15,204 nt of DNA. Source: Bacteroidales bacterium UBA4866. GTDB lineage: Bacteria; Bacteroidota; Bacteroidia; Bacteroidales; P3. This document shows, in pieces, positions 1 to 7,989 of the stretch (its first letter is position 1; the number at the start of each line of letters is the position of its first letter). The translations under genes and the position numbers were made by a program. The notes beneath the pieces were generated by a model. That model was not told the origin of the DNA and did not search any database. It worked only from the letters and a program-made list of their open reading frames with translations. The DNA is taken from the NCBI GenBank assembly GCA_002399565.1, contig DHDW01000022.1:4544-19747 (forward strand), read 5' to 3'.

Positions 1-201
1 TGGTTAGCCCTTGCTTCTTCTGCAACTCTTGCTGGAAATGCAACAATTATTGGAGCTATGGCAAATTTAATAGTTATAGAATCCTCCGAAAAAGAAAATG
101 TAAAAATAAGCTTTTGGGAATTCTTTAAAATAGGAATACTTACCACAATTATAACTCTATTGTTGTCAATAGCGCTATTCTATATTTACAGTATAATATA
201 A
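1..201 (+). CDS. ArsB/NhaD-type anion permease, C-terminal end (partial)
   Basis: Frame 1 is open from the first base to a TAA at 199-201 and encodes the last 66 residues of a membrane protein. It begins WLALASSATLAGNATIIGAM, which matches the last conserved segment of the ArsB/NhaD and related SLC13-like anion permeases, where a GN(A/L)T(I/L)IG loop is followed by ANLIVIE. A short basic/acidic stretch (ESSEKENVKIS) and one final hydrophobic helix (about residues 45-64) end the protein, as in this family. The start lies to the left of the window. The gene converges on prfA with only 8 bases between the two stop codons, so there is no room for a separate terminator. The family is clear, but the substrate (arsenite, Na+/H+ exchange, dicarboxylate or another anion) cannot be told from this fragment. 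Confidence 0.75.
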   Translation, partial: WLALASSATLAGNATIIGAMANLIVIESSEKENVKISFWEFFKIGILTTIITLLLSIALFYIYSII

Positions 202-209
202 GGATTTAT

Positions 210-1280
210 TTAGCTTACTGCTTCTTTAAGTCTTTCTGCGTTTTCAGCCAATTGAAGTGCATCCAAAATATCTTGAAGATCACCATCCATAAAAACAGGT
301 AAATTATACATAGTGTAATTTATTCTATGGTCAGTTACTCTCGATTGAGGATAATTATAAGTTCTAATCTTTGCACTTCTATCTCCGGTAGAAACCATTG
401 TTTTTCTCTTAGAGGAAATTTCTTCTAAGTATTTGTTATATTCCAATTCAAAAAGTCTTGTTCTTAAAACAACCATTGCTTTTTCAAGATTTTTGATTTG
501 AGATTTTTGATCTTGGCATGAAACAACAATTCCTGTTGGTATGTGAGTTAAACGAATTGCAGAATATGTTGTGTTTACTGATTGTCCCCCTGGTCCAGAA
601 GAACAAAAAGTATCTTTTCTAATATCAGATTGTTTTAGGTCAACATCAAATTCCTCTGCTTCTGGAAGAACAACAACAGATGCTGCAGAAGTATGAACTC
701 TCCCTTGGGTTTCAGTTTGAGGAACTCTTTGAACTCTATGAACTCCCGATTCGTATTTCATTTGTCCATAAACACCGTCTCCACTAATATTCAACACAAT
801 TTCCTTAAATCCTCCAACTGTTCCTTCAGTAGAATCCACCAATTCAACTTTCCAGCCTTTCTTTTCAAAGAATTTAAGATACATCCTGTAAAGGTCTCCA
901 GCAAAAATACTTGCTTCATCACCTCCAGTTCCTGCTCTAATTTCAAAAACGGCATTCTTACTATCTTGTGGATCGGAAGGCACTAACATCAAACGAATAT
1001 CATCTTCCATTTTTTCTTTCTTATCTGAAAGGATGTTTAATTCTTCTTTTGCCATTTCTCTGAAGTCCTCATCTTTTTCGGTATTAAGAACTTGTTTGGC
1101 ATTGTTGATGTTTTCAATTGTGTTTTTATATTCCTTGTAAGCAGCAATAATAGGCTCAAGGTCTTTATGGTCTTTATTCAATTTAACAAAGCGTTTCATG
1201 TCAGACATAACATCTGGCTGACTCATTTGCTCTTCAATTGCTAAAAATTTTGAATAAATTGCTTCTAATTTATCTAACAT
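210..1280 (-). CDS. prfA: Peptide chain release factor 1 (RF1)
   Basis: Encodes a 356-residue class I release factor that recognises UAA and UAG in the ribosomal A site and triggers hydrolysis of peptidyl-tRNA. The catalytic GGQ motif is at residues 231-233 (SSGPGGQSVN); its Gln is the usual target of PrmC methylation. The codon-recognition tripeptide is PQT at 187-189 in RVPQTETQ. This is the P-x-T form of RF1 and not the SPF of RF2, which decides the assignment. The N-terminal coiled-coil domain (about 1-100) and the GTGGDEA segment (117-123) are present, and the length is normal. The ATG start at 1278-1280 lies just downstream of a minus-strand TAnnTTTG box, giving a very short leader. The gene is divergent from the DUF4837 gene and is not in an operon with prmC here. 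High confidence. Confidence 0.97.
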   Translation of the reverse strand: MLDKLEAIYSKFLAIEEQMSQPDVMSDMKRFVKLNKDHKDLEPIIAAYKEYKNTIENINNAKQVLNTEKDEDFREMAKEELNILSDKKEKMEDDIRLMLVPSDPQDSKNAVFEIRAGTGGDEASIFAGDLYRMYLKFFEKKGWKVELVDSTEGTVGGFKEIVLNISGDGVYGQMKYESGVHRVQRVPQTETQGRVHTSAASVVVLPEAEEFDVDLKQSDIRKDTFCSSGPGGQSVNTTYSAIRLTHIPTGIVVSCQDQKSQIKNLEKAMVVLRTRLFELEYNKYLEEISSKRKTMVSTGDRSAKIRTYNYPQSRVTDHRINYTMYNLPVFMDGDLQDILDALQLAENAERLKEAVS

Positions 1281-1297
1281 ATCATATTTTTGAGGTG

Positions 1298-1305
1298 CAA
1301 AAATA
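1298..1305 (-). promoter_or_regulatory. Bacteroidota-type -7 promoter box for prfA
   Basis: The minus strand reads TATTTTTG, an exact match to the Bacteroidota -7 consensus TAnnTTTG, 18 bases upstream of the prfA ATG. I do not see a good -33 TTTG about 20 bases further upstream, so this is a motif-based call only. Confidence 0.45.
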
Positions 1306-1386
1306 CAATAAATCTTTGTTTTTAGAACTTTTATAGGTCTTTTCTCAATAAAATTTTGGATATTTGCAAATTAATTTTTCGTGTTT

Positions 1387-2439
1387 ATGAAAAGAAGAAA
1401 TTTTATTATATCGTTATTTTTCATGATATTATCAGTTATTTTTGTGCTTGGTTGCTCAAAAAATGATAATAAAAATGGAGAGATTAAAACCTCAACAGCA
1501 GAAAATCCTAAGAATTTACCTTCTTCAGGAGGGAAAACTCTGGAAATGATATTGGTTATTCCTGACGAAATATATAAAGGAGAGTTAAAAGATTCTATTG
1601 GAGAATATTTTATGAAAGCCTGTGAAGGACTTTCTCAACCAGAGCCTTTGTTTGATGTTGTTCAAATGAATCCAAATGCTTTCTTTAAATCAGAGATGTT
1701 TCAAAAACACAGAAATGTTTTTATTATAGATTTTAAATCAACAAATAAAGAAAATACTATTTTTCAGAAAATTGATTATAAGTCTTATCCTCAAGCTTAT
1801 TTCCAAATTATAGCTAACAATAGAGATAGTTTATATTCTCTAATTACTAAATATTCTCCAAGCATAATTCATCAGTTCTATAATAATGAGCACAGAAGAG
1901 TTGCTGCAGCATTCAGAAATTATGAAAATATAGATATAACAAAAAAACTTAAAACTACATTCAAGTTTTCATTAGCGTTTTCAAAAGAATATTTGATTTC
2001 AAAATTTGAAGATGATTTTGCATGGTTTAGAAAGGATTTTAAGGTAAACAATGAGCAAAAAACATTAAATATAATGATTTATAAAACTCCTTTTTTAGGA
2101 AATGGAATGTTTAATGAGGAAAAGATTATCGAGTTAAGAAATAAGATTTCTAAGGCAAATATTCCTGGACCAACAAGGGGTTCATATATGGGTACAGAAG
2201 AAAGATTCCCATTCTATAGAAATACTATAAGTCTCAATGGAAAACCAGCTGTTGAAACAAGGGGATTGTGGCGTTTGTATAATGATTTTATGGGTGGTCC
2301 ATTTGTAAACTATTGCTTTCATGATGAAAAGACTAATCAGTTTGTTATGATAGATTGTTTTTTATATGCTCCAAACCAAACAAAGAGAGATGAACTTATG
2401 CAGTTGGAGTCAATTGTATATAGTTTGAAATTAGATTAA
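1387..2439 (+). CDS. DUF4837 family lipoprotein
   Basis: Encodes a 350-residue protein with a classic lipoprotein signal: basic N-terminus MKRRN, hydrophobic core, and lipobox V-L-G-C with the modified Cys at residue 23, followed by a polar Asn/Lys-rich tether. It should be anchored in a membrane facing the periplasm or outside. The body resembles the Bacteroidota family DUF4837: a GKTLEMILVIP strand near residues 49-59, LSQPEPLF at 82-89 and an HRNVFIID segment. No catalytic motif is recognised and the family has no established function that I know of. The frame also has a GTG at 1381, but the ATG at 1387 starts directly at the basic signal-peptide residues and is preferred. A one-mismatch -7 box (GATATTTG, 1359-1366) precedes it. 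It is divergent from prfA and separated from mce by a promoter-containing gap. Confidence 0.8.
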   Translation: MKRRNFIISLFFMILSVIFVLGCSKNDNKNGEIKTSTAENPKNLPSSGGKTLEMILVIPDEIYKGELKDSIGEYFMKACEGLSQPEPLFDVVQMNPNAFFKSEMFQKHRNVFIIDFKSTNKENTIFQKIDYKSYPQAYFQIIANNRDSLYSLITKYSPSIIHQFYNNEHRRVAAAFRNYENIDITKKLKTTFKFSLAFSKEYLISKFEDDFAWFRKDFKVNNEQKTLNIMIYKTPFLGNGMFNEEKIIELRNKISKANIPGPTRGSYMGTEERFPFYRNTISLNGKPAVETRGLWRLYNDFMGGPFVNYCFHDEKTNQFVMIDCFLYAPNQTKRDELMQLESIVYSLKLD

Positions 2440-2449
2440 TTAAGATTTA

Positions 2450-2481
2450 TTTCTTTAAACAAAAAAACTGTTCTATCTTTG
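2450..2481 (+). promoter_or_regulatory. Promoter of the methylmalonyl-CoA decarboxylase operon
   Basis: An exact -7 box TATCTTTG lies at 2474-2481. A near-consensus -33 box TTTC (consensus TTTG) lies at 2450-2453 with a 20-base spacer, the spacing expected for the Bacteroidota primary sigma factor. It sits about 48 bases upstream of the mce ATG, in the only sizeable gap before the operon. This is the best-supported promoter in the window. Confidence 0.6.
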
Positions 2482-2528
2482 CAAACTTGTTGAATTTAGA
2501 ATAATTAATCATAAAATATTTATAGAAT

Positions 2529-2930
2529 ATGAAACTTAAAAAGATTGAACATATTGGTATTGCTGTTTCAAATCTTGAAGAAGCAATAAAATATTGGGAA
2601 GAGGTTATGGGATTAAAATGCTATAACGTTGAAGAAGTTGTTGATCAAAAAGTAAAAACAGCTTTCTTTAAAATAGGAGATGTTAAAATTGAATTGTTGG
2701 AAGCAACTTCTGAAGAAAGTTCAATAGCATCTTTCATCGAGAAAAAAGGTCAAGGGGTTCATCATATTGCTTTCGCCGTTGACAATACAGACCAAGCATT
2801 GGAAGAGGTTGAAAAAGCTGGAGTAAAATTAATTGACAAACAAGCACGTCAGGGAGCTGAATGTTTGAAAATTGGATTTTTACATCCAAAATCAACTATG
2901 GGAATTTTAACAGAATTCTGTTCAGAATAG
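2529..2930 (+). CDS. mce: Methylmalonyl-CoA epimerase
   Basis: Encodes a 133-residue VOC/glyoxalase-fold enzyme that interconverts (R)- and (S)-methylmalonyl-CoA, linking methylmalonyl-CoA mutase to the decarboxylase encoded downstream. The family metal-ligand pattern is visible: His8 in EHIGIAV, Glu55 in VKIELLE, the His pair 78-79 in GVHHIAFAV and Glu129 in GILTEF. The HPKS turn near 119-122 is also typical. Length is normal for single-domain epimerases. It is the first gene of a seven-gene operon with a promoter just upstream, and mmdA follows after 32 bases. The stop is TAG. No mutase genes are present in this window, so they must lie elsewhere. Family assignment is firm. Confidence 0.95.
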   Translation: MKLKKIEHIGIAVSNLEEAIKYWEEVMGLKCYNVEEVVDQKVKTAFFKIGDVKIELLEATSEESSIASFIEKKGQGVHHIAFAVDNTDQALEEVEKAGVKLIDKQARQGAECLKIGFLHPKSTMGILTEFCSE

Positions 2931-2962
2931 AAAATCTATTTACACAAAAACATATAAAACAA

Positions 2963-4522
2963 ATGACTTTTGAAAAACAAATAAAGCAACTACTCGATAA
3001 GAGAGTAGAAGCAAAATTAGGTGGAGGACAAAAAAGAATTGATTCTCAACATGCAAAAGGAAAATTAACAGCTCGTGAACGTATTGATATACTATTAGAC
3101 GAAGGTTCCTTTGAAGAATTTGATATGTTCGTAACTCATCGTTGCACAGATTTCGGAATGCAAGACAGCGTATTTATGACAGATGGTGTTGTTACAGGAT
3201 ATGGAACAATTGATGGACGTTTAGTTTATGTATTTTCTCAAGATTTCACAATATTTGGAGGTTCACTTTCTGAATACTTTGCAAAGAAAATATGCAAAGT
3301 TATGGATCAAGCAATGAAGGTGGGAGCACCAGTTATTGGGCTTAATGATTCAGGTGGAGCACGTATTCAAGAAGGTGTTAATTCATTAGCAGGATATGCA
3401 GAAATATTCCAACGTAATATTTTAGCTTCAGGTGTTATTCCTCAAATATCTGCTATTTTTGGACCTTGTGCAGGTGGAGCAGTTTATTCTCCAGCTCTTA
3501 CTGACTTTATTATGATGTCAAAAGAAAATAGTTATATGTTTGTTACTGGACCAAAAGTTGTTAAAACTGTAACTGGTGAAGATGTAACAGATGGAGATTT
3601 GGGTGGTGCAATGGTTCACGCATCTAAATCAGGAGTAACTCATTTTGTTGCTGATAATGAAACTGAAGGCTTACTTATGATTCGTAAGTTAATGGCATAT
3701 CTTCCTGCAAACAATATGGAAGATGCTCCGGTAGTTCCATGCAATGATCCAATCAATAGATTAGATGACTATCTAAATACAATAATCCCTGAAAATCCAA
3801 ACAAACCTTATGATGTTAAGGATGTAATTAACGGAATCGTTGATAATGGAGAGTTTTTGGAAGTACACGAACATTTTGCTAAAAATTTAGTTGTAGGTTT
3901 TGCTCGTTTCAACGGAGCTTCTGTTGGTATTGTTGCTAACCAACCTAATTGTATGGCTGGTGTTTTAGACATTAATGCTTCAAGAAAAGGAGCTCGTTTT
4001 GTTCGTTTCTGCGATGCTTTCAATATTCCAATCGTTACTCTTGTTGACGTACCTGGATTCCTTCCTGGAACTGCTCAAGAATACAACGGAATTATTATTC
4101 ACGGAGCTAAATTCTTATATGCTTATGGTGAGGCAACTGTTCCAAAAGTAACTGTTACTTTAAGAAAGAGTTATGGTGGAGCTCACGATGTTATGTCATG
4201 TAAACAATTACGTGGAGATATCAACTATGCTTGGCCAAGTGCAGAAATTGCAGTTATGGGAGCAAGTGGAGCTGTAGCAATTCTTTATGGCTCTGAATTG
4301 AAGAAGATTGAAGATCCAGAAGCAAAAGCAAAATTCATTGCTGAAAAAGAAAAAGAATATACTGAAAAGTTTGCTAATCCTTATGATGCAGCAAAATATG
4401 GTTATATAGACGATATTATTGAACCAAGAAATACTCGTTTTAGAGTAATTCGTGCTCTTCAACAACTATCAACTAAGAAATTATCTAATCCTGCTAAAAA
4501 GCACGATAATATTCCACTATAA
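2963..4522 (+). CDS. mmdA: Methylmalonyl-CoA decarboxylase alpha subunit (carboxyltransferase)
   Basis: Encodes a 519-residue carboxyltransferase of the MmdA/PccB/PCC-beta family. It transfers the carboxyl group of (S)-methylmalonyl-CoA to biotin on the MmdC protein, releasing propionyl-CoA. The two crotonase-like halves are visible: an N-half with [11 protein letters not shown] (129-139) and [16 protein letters not shown] (167-182), and a C-half with DVPGFLPGT (362-370) and [10 protein letters not shown] (403-412), whose Gly-rich turns form the oxyanion holes. The frame is open further upstream into mce, but the ATG at 2963 gives the family's usual N-terminus ([14 protein letters not shown]) and does not overlap mce. 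Linkage to mmdB and mmdC favours a Na+-pumping decarboxylase over a biotin-dependent propionyl-CoA carboxylase, because no biotin carboxylase gene is present. Confidence 0.95.
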   Translation: MTFEKQIKQLLDKRVEAKLGGGQKRIDSQHAKGKLTARERIDILLDEGSFEEFDMFVTHRCTDFGMQDSVFMTDGVVTGYGTIDGRLVYVFSQDFTIFGGSLSEYFAKKICKVMDQAMKVGAPVIGLNDSGGARIQEGVNSLAGYAEIFQRNILASGVIPQISAIFGPCAGGAVYSPALTDFIMMSKENSYMFVTGPKVVKTVTGEDVTDGDLGGAMVHASKSGVTHFVADNETEGLLMIRKLMAYLPANNMEDAPVVPCNDPINRLDDYLNTIIPENPNKPYDVKDVINGIVDNGEFLEVHEHFAKNLVVGFARFNGASVGIVANQPNCMAGVLDINASRKGARFVRFCDAFNIPIVTLVDVPGFLPGTAQEYNGIIIHGAKFLYAYGEATVPKVTVTLRKSYGGAHDVMSCKQLRGDINYAWPSAEIAVMGASGAVAILYGSELKKIEDPEAKAKFIAEKEKEYTEKFANPYDAAKYGYIDDIIEPRNTRFRVIRALQQLSTKKLSNPAKKHDNIPL

Positions 4523-4532
4523 AATAATTGCT

Positions 4533-4760
4533 ATGAGTTTTTGGAAAAGAAAGAAAGAAAATGTTGAGGTTGATTCATCTAATCAATCTCAGACAAAAGT
4601 ATCTGATGAAATCTATGCTGCAATAGCAATGGCTATTTTTTCTTCAACTGAATATCATGATGAAGAAAGTGGAATTTTAACCATACAAAGAACAGCGAAT
4701 ACATATTCGCCTTGGAATTCTAAAATATACGCATTAAAAGAATTACCTATAAGAAAATAA
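4533..4760 (+). CDS. Small OadG/MmdE-like soluble decarboxylase subunit
   Basis: Encodes a 75-residue protein starting at the ATG at 4533, 10 bases after mmdA and 3 bases before mmdC. It has a basic start (MSFWKRKKE), a polar linker, an amphipathic segment DEIYAAIAMAIFSS (about 32-45) and a C-terminal part with an HDEESGILTIQR stretch and SPWNSKIY. The AIAMAI helix followed by a basic tail resembles the C-terminal cytoplasmic domain of OadG/MmdD-type subunits. From memory, a 55-residue epsilon subunit (MmdE) homologous to that domain occupies a comparable place in Veillonella. There is no transmembrane segment, which is unusual for an OadG-type protein; the missing helix may be supplied by the 46-residue protein at 7427-7567. 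A role in holding MmdA to the membrane pump is inferred from position and this resemblance, not proven. Confidence 0.7.
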   Translation: MSFWKRKKENVEVDSSNQSQTKVSDEIYAAIAMAIFSSTEYHDEESGILTIQRTANTYSPWNSKIYALKELPIRK

Positions 4761-4763
4761 GAA

Positions 4764-5180
4764 ATGAAAAATTTTAAATATAAAATTAATGGCAACGTTT
4801 ACGAAGTTGCAATAGATAGTATTGATGACACTAATGCCAAAGTTGAAGTTAATGGCATTGCTTATGATGTTATAATTGAACAGACAGAACAACAAGTTTC
4901 AAAACCAGTTAAAAGAGGAGCACAAGCAACTCAAGCAACTGCTTCTGCATCTTCTCAAGGTGGAGCTGCTTCAACAGTTAAATCTCCACTTCCAGGAATA
5001 ATTTTAGATATTACTTGCGGTGTTGGAGATTCTGTTAATAAAGGACAGCAAATAATGGTATTGGAAGCCATGAAAATGGAAAATGCTATTAATGCTGACC
5101 GTGATGGAGTAATCAAAGAGATTAAAGTTACAAAGGGAGAGACTGTATTGGAAGGTGCAGCCTTAGTAGTAATCGGTTAA
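4764..5180 (+). CDS. mmdC: Biotin carrier subunit of methylmalonyl-CoA decarboxylase
   Basis: Encodes a 138-residue biotinyl protein that carries the carboxyl group from MmdA to the membrane subunit MmdB. The C-terminal biotinyl domain (about 71-138) has the EAMKMEN motif at 101-107, so Lys104 is the expected biotinylation site, and the facing hairpin SPLPGIILDI is at 74-83. The N-terminal part (1-45) is a small beta-rich segment, and residues about 50-71 are an Ala/Gln/Ser-rich flexible linker, the typical swinging arm. The start ATG is 3 bases after the upstream stop, indicating translational coupling. Without the operon it could equally be an acetyl- or propionyl-CoA carboxylase carrier; the neighbours mmdA and mmdB decide the call. 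Confidence 0.93.
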   Translation: MKNFKYKINGNVYEVAIDSIDDTNAKVEVNGIAYDVIIEQTEQQVSKPVKRGAQATQATASASSQGGAASTVKSPLPGIILDITCGVGDSVNKGQQIMVLEAMKMENAINADRDGVIKEIKVTKGETVLEGAALVVIG

Positions 5181-5187
5181 AATTATA

Positions 5188-6249
5188 ATGATTATGAGTG
5201 CTATGACTTATTGGTGGATTGCATTTATTGTAATTTTCCTTATCGTTTATTTTATTGACATGTACGCAACAGGACATCGTCATGGAGAAATCTCTGTTAA
5301 AACATCTTTGCGTTGGACTGGATTATGGATTAGTATTGCATTGCTTTTTGGAGTCGCTATTTTTTTCTTTTTCCCTCAAAATGAGGGAATTCCTCCTGAA
5401 GTTGCTAAAACATCAACCATTATGGGGATGAAGTTTATTGCAGGTTATTTAACTGAATACTCTCTTTCAGTTGATAATCTCTTTGTATTTATTATGATTT
5501 TCTCTATGATGGCGATAAGTTCAGATAATCAACCTAAACTTCTAAAACTTGGGATTTTAATATCTATTATCCTTCGTATTTTGTTTATTTTAGTGGGAAT
5601 GTCATTGGTTCAAAGATTTGAATGGGTAATTTACATTTTTGGAGCTATCCTTGTTTGGACTGCATACAAAATGTTATTCTCTCATGGAGAAGATAATGTT
5701 GACCCTTCTTCAAATATCTTATATAAAACTGCTTCAAAACTATTCCCTGTTGACCCTGATACTCATTCTTCAAAATTCTTCACAAAAATAAATGGGAAGA
5801 GACATATTACTGTTATTTTCCTTTGTTTATTAGTTATTGGTTCAACAGACGTTTTGTTTGCAATTGATTCAATTCCTGCAATAATAGGAGTTATTAATGA
5901 AGGAGCAAAAGGTATATTGACAGTGGATGAAGAAAACTTTTTGGCAATCAGCTCTAATGTTTTTGCTGTTATGGGATTGGTTTCACTATTCTTTGCACTT
6001 AAAGGAATTATGGGAATGTTCCGTTTCTTAAAACATGGAGTATGTATTATTTTATTCTTTATTGGAGCAAAAATGCTTTTAGGTTGGTATGAACCTATTT
6101 CTCATTTCTTCCACCAATACTCTTGGGTATCTTTGGCAGTAATTGTATGTACATTATTGTTCTCAATCATACTTTCAAAAGTTATTTCTGAAGAAGTTAA
6201 AGAAGAAGAATGTTTACAAGCAAAATTAGACGAATCAGATAAAAAATAA
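5188..6249 (+). CDS. TerC/Alx family integral membrane protein
   Basis: Encodes a 353-residue protein with about nine hydrophobic helices and the two family repeats: EYSLSVDNLFVF at 90-101 and GSTDVLFAIDSIPAI at 218-232. The acidic residues of these repeats (Glu90, Asp96, Asp221, Asp227) are the conserved membrane-embedded acids of the TerC/Alx family. Members studied elsewhere export Mn2+ or help metalate exported proteins; the ion here is not shown. The C-terminus (after about 335) is short, acidic and cytoplasmic-looking. Several in-frame ATGs (5188, 5194, 5203) could start the protein, and 5188 is used because it lies 7 bases after mmdC. Its position between mmdC and mmdB, with 7-base gaps on both sides, means it must be co-transcribed with the decarboxylase, yet TerC is not a known subunit of that enzyme. 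Confidence 0.9.
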   Translation: MIMSAMTYWWIAFIVIFLIVYFIDMYATGHRHGEISVKTSLRWTGLWISIALLFGVAIFFFFPQNEGIPPEVAKTSTIMGMKFIAGYLTEYSLSVDNLFVFIMIFSMMAISSDNQPKLLKLGILISIILRILFILVGMSLVQRFEWVIYIFGAILVWTAYKMLFSHGEDNVDPSSNILYKTASKLFPVDPDTHSSKFFTKINGKRHITVIFLCLLVIGSTDVLFAIDSIPAIIGVINEGAKGILTVDEENFLAISSNVFAVMGLVSLFFALKGIMGMFRFLKHGVCIILFFIGAKMLLGWYEPISHFFHQYSWVSLAVIVCTLLFSIILSKVISEEVKEEECLQAKLDESDKK

Positions 6250-6256
6250 TTAAGAT

Positions 6257-7408
6257 ATGGGATTTACATTTCAAGAAATAATGCCTGCTATTGCAGGAAT
6301 GACATGGCAGCATTTGGTTATGATTGCTGTGGGATGTACGCTAATTTATTTAGCAGTTAAAAAGCAATATGAACCAACCCTATTATTACCTATGGGCTTT
6401 GGTGCGATACTTGTAAACTTTCCTTTTTCTGCTGTTCTTACTCAAGTACAAGGAGGAGAAACAGTAGTAGGAGCATTGAATGTATTATTTGATGCGGGTA
6501 TTGCAACAGAGTTATTTCCATTGTTGATTTTTATTGCAATCGGTGCAATGATTGATTTTTCTCCATTGTTTCAACGTCCAAGCTTATTACTGTTTGGAGC
6601 AGCGGCGCAATTTGGAATTTTCATGACAATGGTATTAGCAACCTTCTTTGGATTTAGCTTAAAAGAAGCTGCTTCAATTGGTATTATTGGTGCTGCTGAT
6701 GGCCCTACTTCTATTATTGTTGCTAATCAATTTGCGAAAGACTTACTCCCTGCAATTTCTGTTGCAGCTTATTCTTATATGGCTCTTGTTCCAATTATTC
6801 AACCTCCAGTAATTAAATTATTAACTTCAAAAAGTGAAAGAAAAATTAGAATGAAAACTGATGCTAATAAGAAAGTATCACGTACTACTCTTGTTTTATT
6901 CCCTATAATAATTACTGTAATGGCAGGGTTAATTGCTCCTTCATCTTTAGCATTAATTGGATTTTTGATGTTTGGTAATTTAATTCGTGAGTGTGGTGTT
7001 TTAAATTCATTATCTCAAACTGCTCAAAAAGAATTAGGAAACTTAGTAACCATTTTGCTTGGTATTACAATTGCAAGTACAATGACTGCAGAACGTTTTG
7101 TTCAATTAGATACATTAATGATTCTTGGACTTGGTATTTTTGCTTTCGTTTTTGATACCGCTGGTGGTGTGTTGTTTGCTAAACTTATGAATAAGTTTTT
7201 GAAGACTGAAAATAAGATTAATCCAATGGTTGGAGCTTGTGGAATTTCAGCATTCCCTATGTCAGCACGTGTTATTCACGGAATGGGACTAAAAGAAGAT
7301 CCAACTAATTATTTATTAATGCCAGCAATTAGTACTAACGTGGGAGGTCAAATTGGTTCTGTAATTGTTGGAGGTTTATTATTAATGTTAGTGCCATTAT
7401 TTGGTTAA
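6257..7408 (+). CDS. mmdB: Na+-pumping methylmalonyl-CoA decarboxylase beta subunit
   Basis: Encodes a 383-residue integral membrane protein of the OadB/GcdB/MmdB family, which decarboxylates carboxybiotin and couples this to Na+ export. Signature segments are present: DAGIATELFPLLIFIAIGAM (79-98), GAADGPTSII (145-154), AYSYMALVPIIQPP (171-184) and NPMVGACGISAFPMSARV (322-339). Asp149, Asn322 and Ser331 align by motif with the Asp203, Asn373 and Ser382 reported as important for Na+ handling in Klebsiella OadB, so the pump residues look intact. The family's hydrophobic profile is complete and the length is slightly shorter than many OadB proteins. It follows terC by 7 bases and precedes a 46-codon single-helix protein by 18 bases. 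The choice of substrate (methylmalonyl-CoA over oxaloacetate or glutaconyl-CoA) rests on mce and mmdA upstream. Confidence 0.95.
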   Translation: MGFTFQEIMPAIAGMTWQHLVMIAVGCTLIYLAVKKQYEPTLLLPMGFGAILVNFPFSAVLTQVQGGETVVGALNVLFDAGIATELFPLLIFIAIGAMIDFSPLFQRPSLLLFGAAAQFGIFMTMVLATFFGFSLKEAASIGIIGAADGPTSIIVANQFAKDLLPAISVAAYSYMALVPIIQPPVIKLLTSKSERKIRMKTDANKKVSRTTLVLFPIIITVMAGLIAPSSLALIGFLMFGNLIRECGVLNSLSQTAQKELGNLVTILLGITIASTMTAERFVQLDTLMILGLGIFAFVFDTAGGVLFAKLMNKFLKTENKINPMVGACGISAFPMSARVIHGMGLKEDPTNYLLMPAISTNVGGQIGSVIVGGLLLMLVPLFG

Positions 7409-7426
7409 CCCTTAAAAACTAATACT

Positions 7427-7567
7427 ATGAATATAGATATTTTAAACAAAGCATTACAGATTTCTGGTATAGGAATAGCAACTGTATTTATCTTTATGGC
7501 AGTTTTTTACTTTGTAATTGTTGGAATTGATAAATTTTTCCCTTACAAAGACGAAAGTAAAAAATAA
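7427..7567 (+). CDS. 46-residue single-helix OadG/MmdD-like subunit
   Basis: A short open frame from ATG 7427 to TAA 7565-7567, 18 bases after mmdB and before the operon terminator. The peptide has a short polar N-terminus (MNIDILNKALQ), one hydrophobic helix at about residues 12-34 (IGIATVFIFMAVFYFVIV) and a charged tail (DKFFPYKDESKK). The pattern G-x-x-TVF-x-F-M in the helix followed by a charged end is that of the N-terminal transmembrane part of OadG/MmdD gamma/delta subunits. The usual linker and C-terminal domain are absent here and appear to be encoded separately at 4533-4760. It probably assembles with MmdB in the membrane. The assignment rests on a short stretch and on operon context. 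Confidence 0.7.
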   Translation: MNIDILNKALQISGIGIATVFIFMAVFYFVIVGIDKFFPYKDESKK

Positions 7568-7630
7568 TTGTATATAATAAATTAGCCCTTTCTTCACATA
7601 GAAATATAGGACTTAATTATTATAACAACT

Positions 7631-7684
7631 ACAAATCATAATTCATTTAAATATTCTTTATTTGAATTATGATTTGTTTTTTTT
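7631..7684 (+). terminator. Intrinsic terminator of the mce-mmd operon
   Basis: A perfect 15-bp inverted repeat (ACAAATCATAATTCA at 7631-7645 pairing with 7663-7677) has a 17-base loop and is followed at once by an eight-T run (7677-7684). The stem is AT-rich, but its length and the T tract make a convincing rho-independent terminator about 60 bases after the last small gene. Confidence 0.85.
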
Positions 7685-7690
7685 ATATAG

Positions 7691-7872
7691 CACTTGAGTG
7701 AAATTAAAGAAGGATTAGCTGTAAAAGCGATGTATATAAATAGAAAAGATAGCCCAATTAATCAGATACCTATACTAAAATAAGTTTAGCAATTTGCCTT
7801 ATTGGAATAATTGGATTAGAAATTGCAAGCATAGTTCATGAAACTATCACAGCATTCAGTTATGGAATGTAA
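7691..7872 (+). pseudogene. Possible frameshifted remnant of a small membrane protein gene
   Basis: Between the operon terminator and the ABC-F gene, two overlapping open stretches in different frames look protein-like but do not form a gene. The first (7691-7783) reads HLSEIKEGLAVKAMYINRK and then SPINQ before a TAA. The second (7762-7872) has no usable start and reads YTKISLAICLIGIIG, then LEIASIV, then HETITAFSYGM, a hydrophobic helix. Joined by one frameshift near 7762-7780 they would give a roughly 55-60-residue piece with one transmembrane helix. A weak resemblance to the helix region of CD225/DUF4190-type proteins is a guess. The remaining bases up to 7989 are extremely A-rich, and I see no RNA gene or clear promoter there. 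Confidence 0.25.
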
Positions 7873-7989
7873 ATAGCTTAAACCCTATTTATAGCAAAAA
7901 TTTAAAAACAAAAAAGAAAAAATAATCTCAAAAGATAAAGCAAAGAAATACTCAAAAAAGATAAAAATAATAGATACTTAAAAGAAAAA

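Noticed and set aside
693..986. Plus-strand 97-residue open frame opposite prfA
   Set aside because: It is antisense to a clearly conserved release factor and has no recognisable domain or promoter.
2861..2962. Longer N-terminus for mmdA overlapping mce
   Set aside because: The extra 34 residues overlap the end of mce in another frame and do not resemble the family. The ATG at 2963 gives the usual 519-residue protein.
4452..4532. Longer start for the small OadG-like protein inside mmdA
   Set aside because: The extension only reads the end of mmdA out of frame. The ATG at 4533 fits the 10-base gap and a sensible basic N-terminus.
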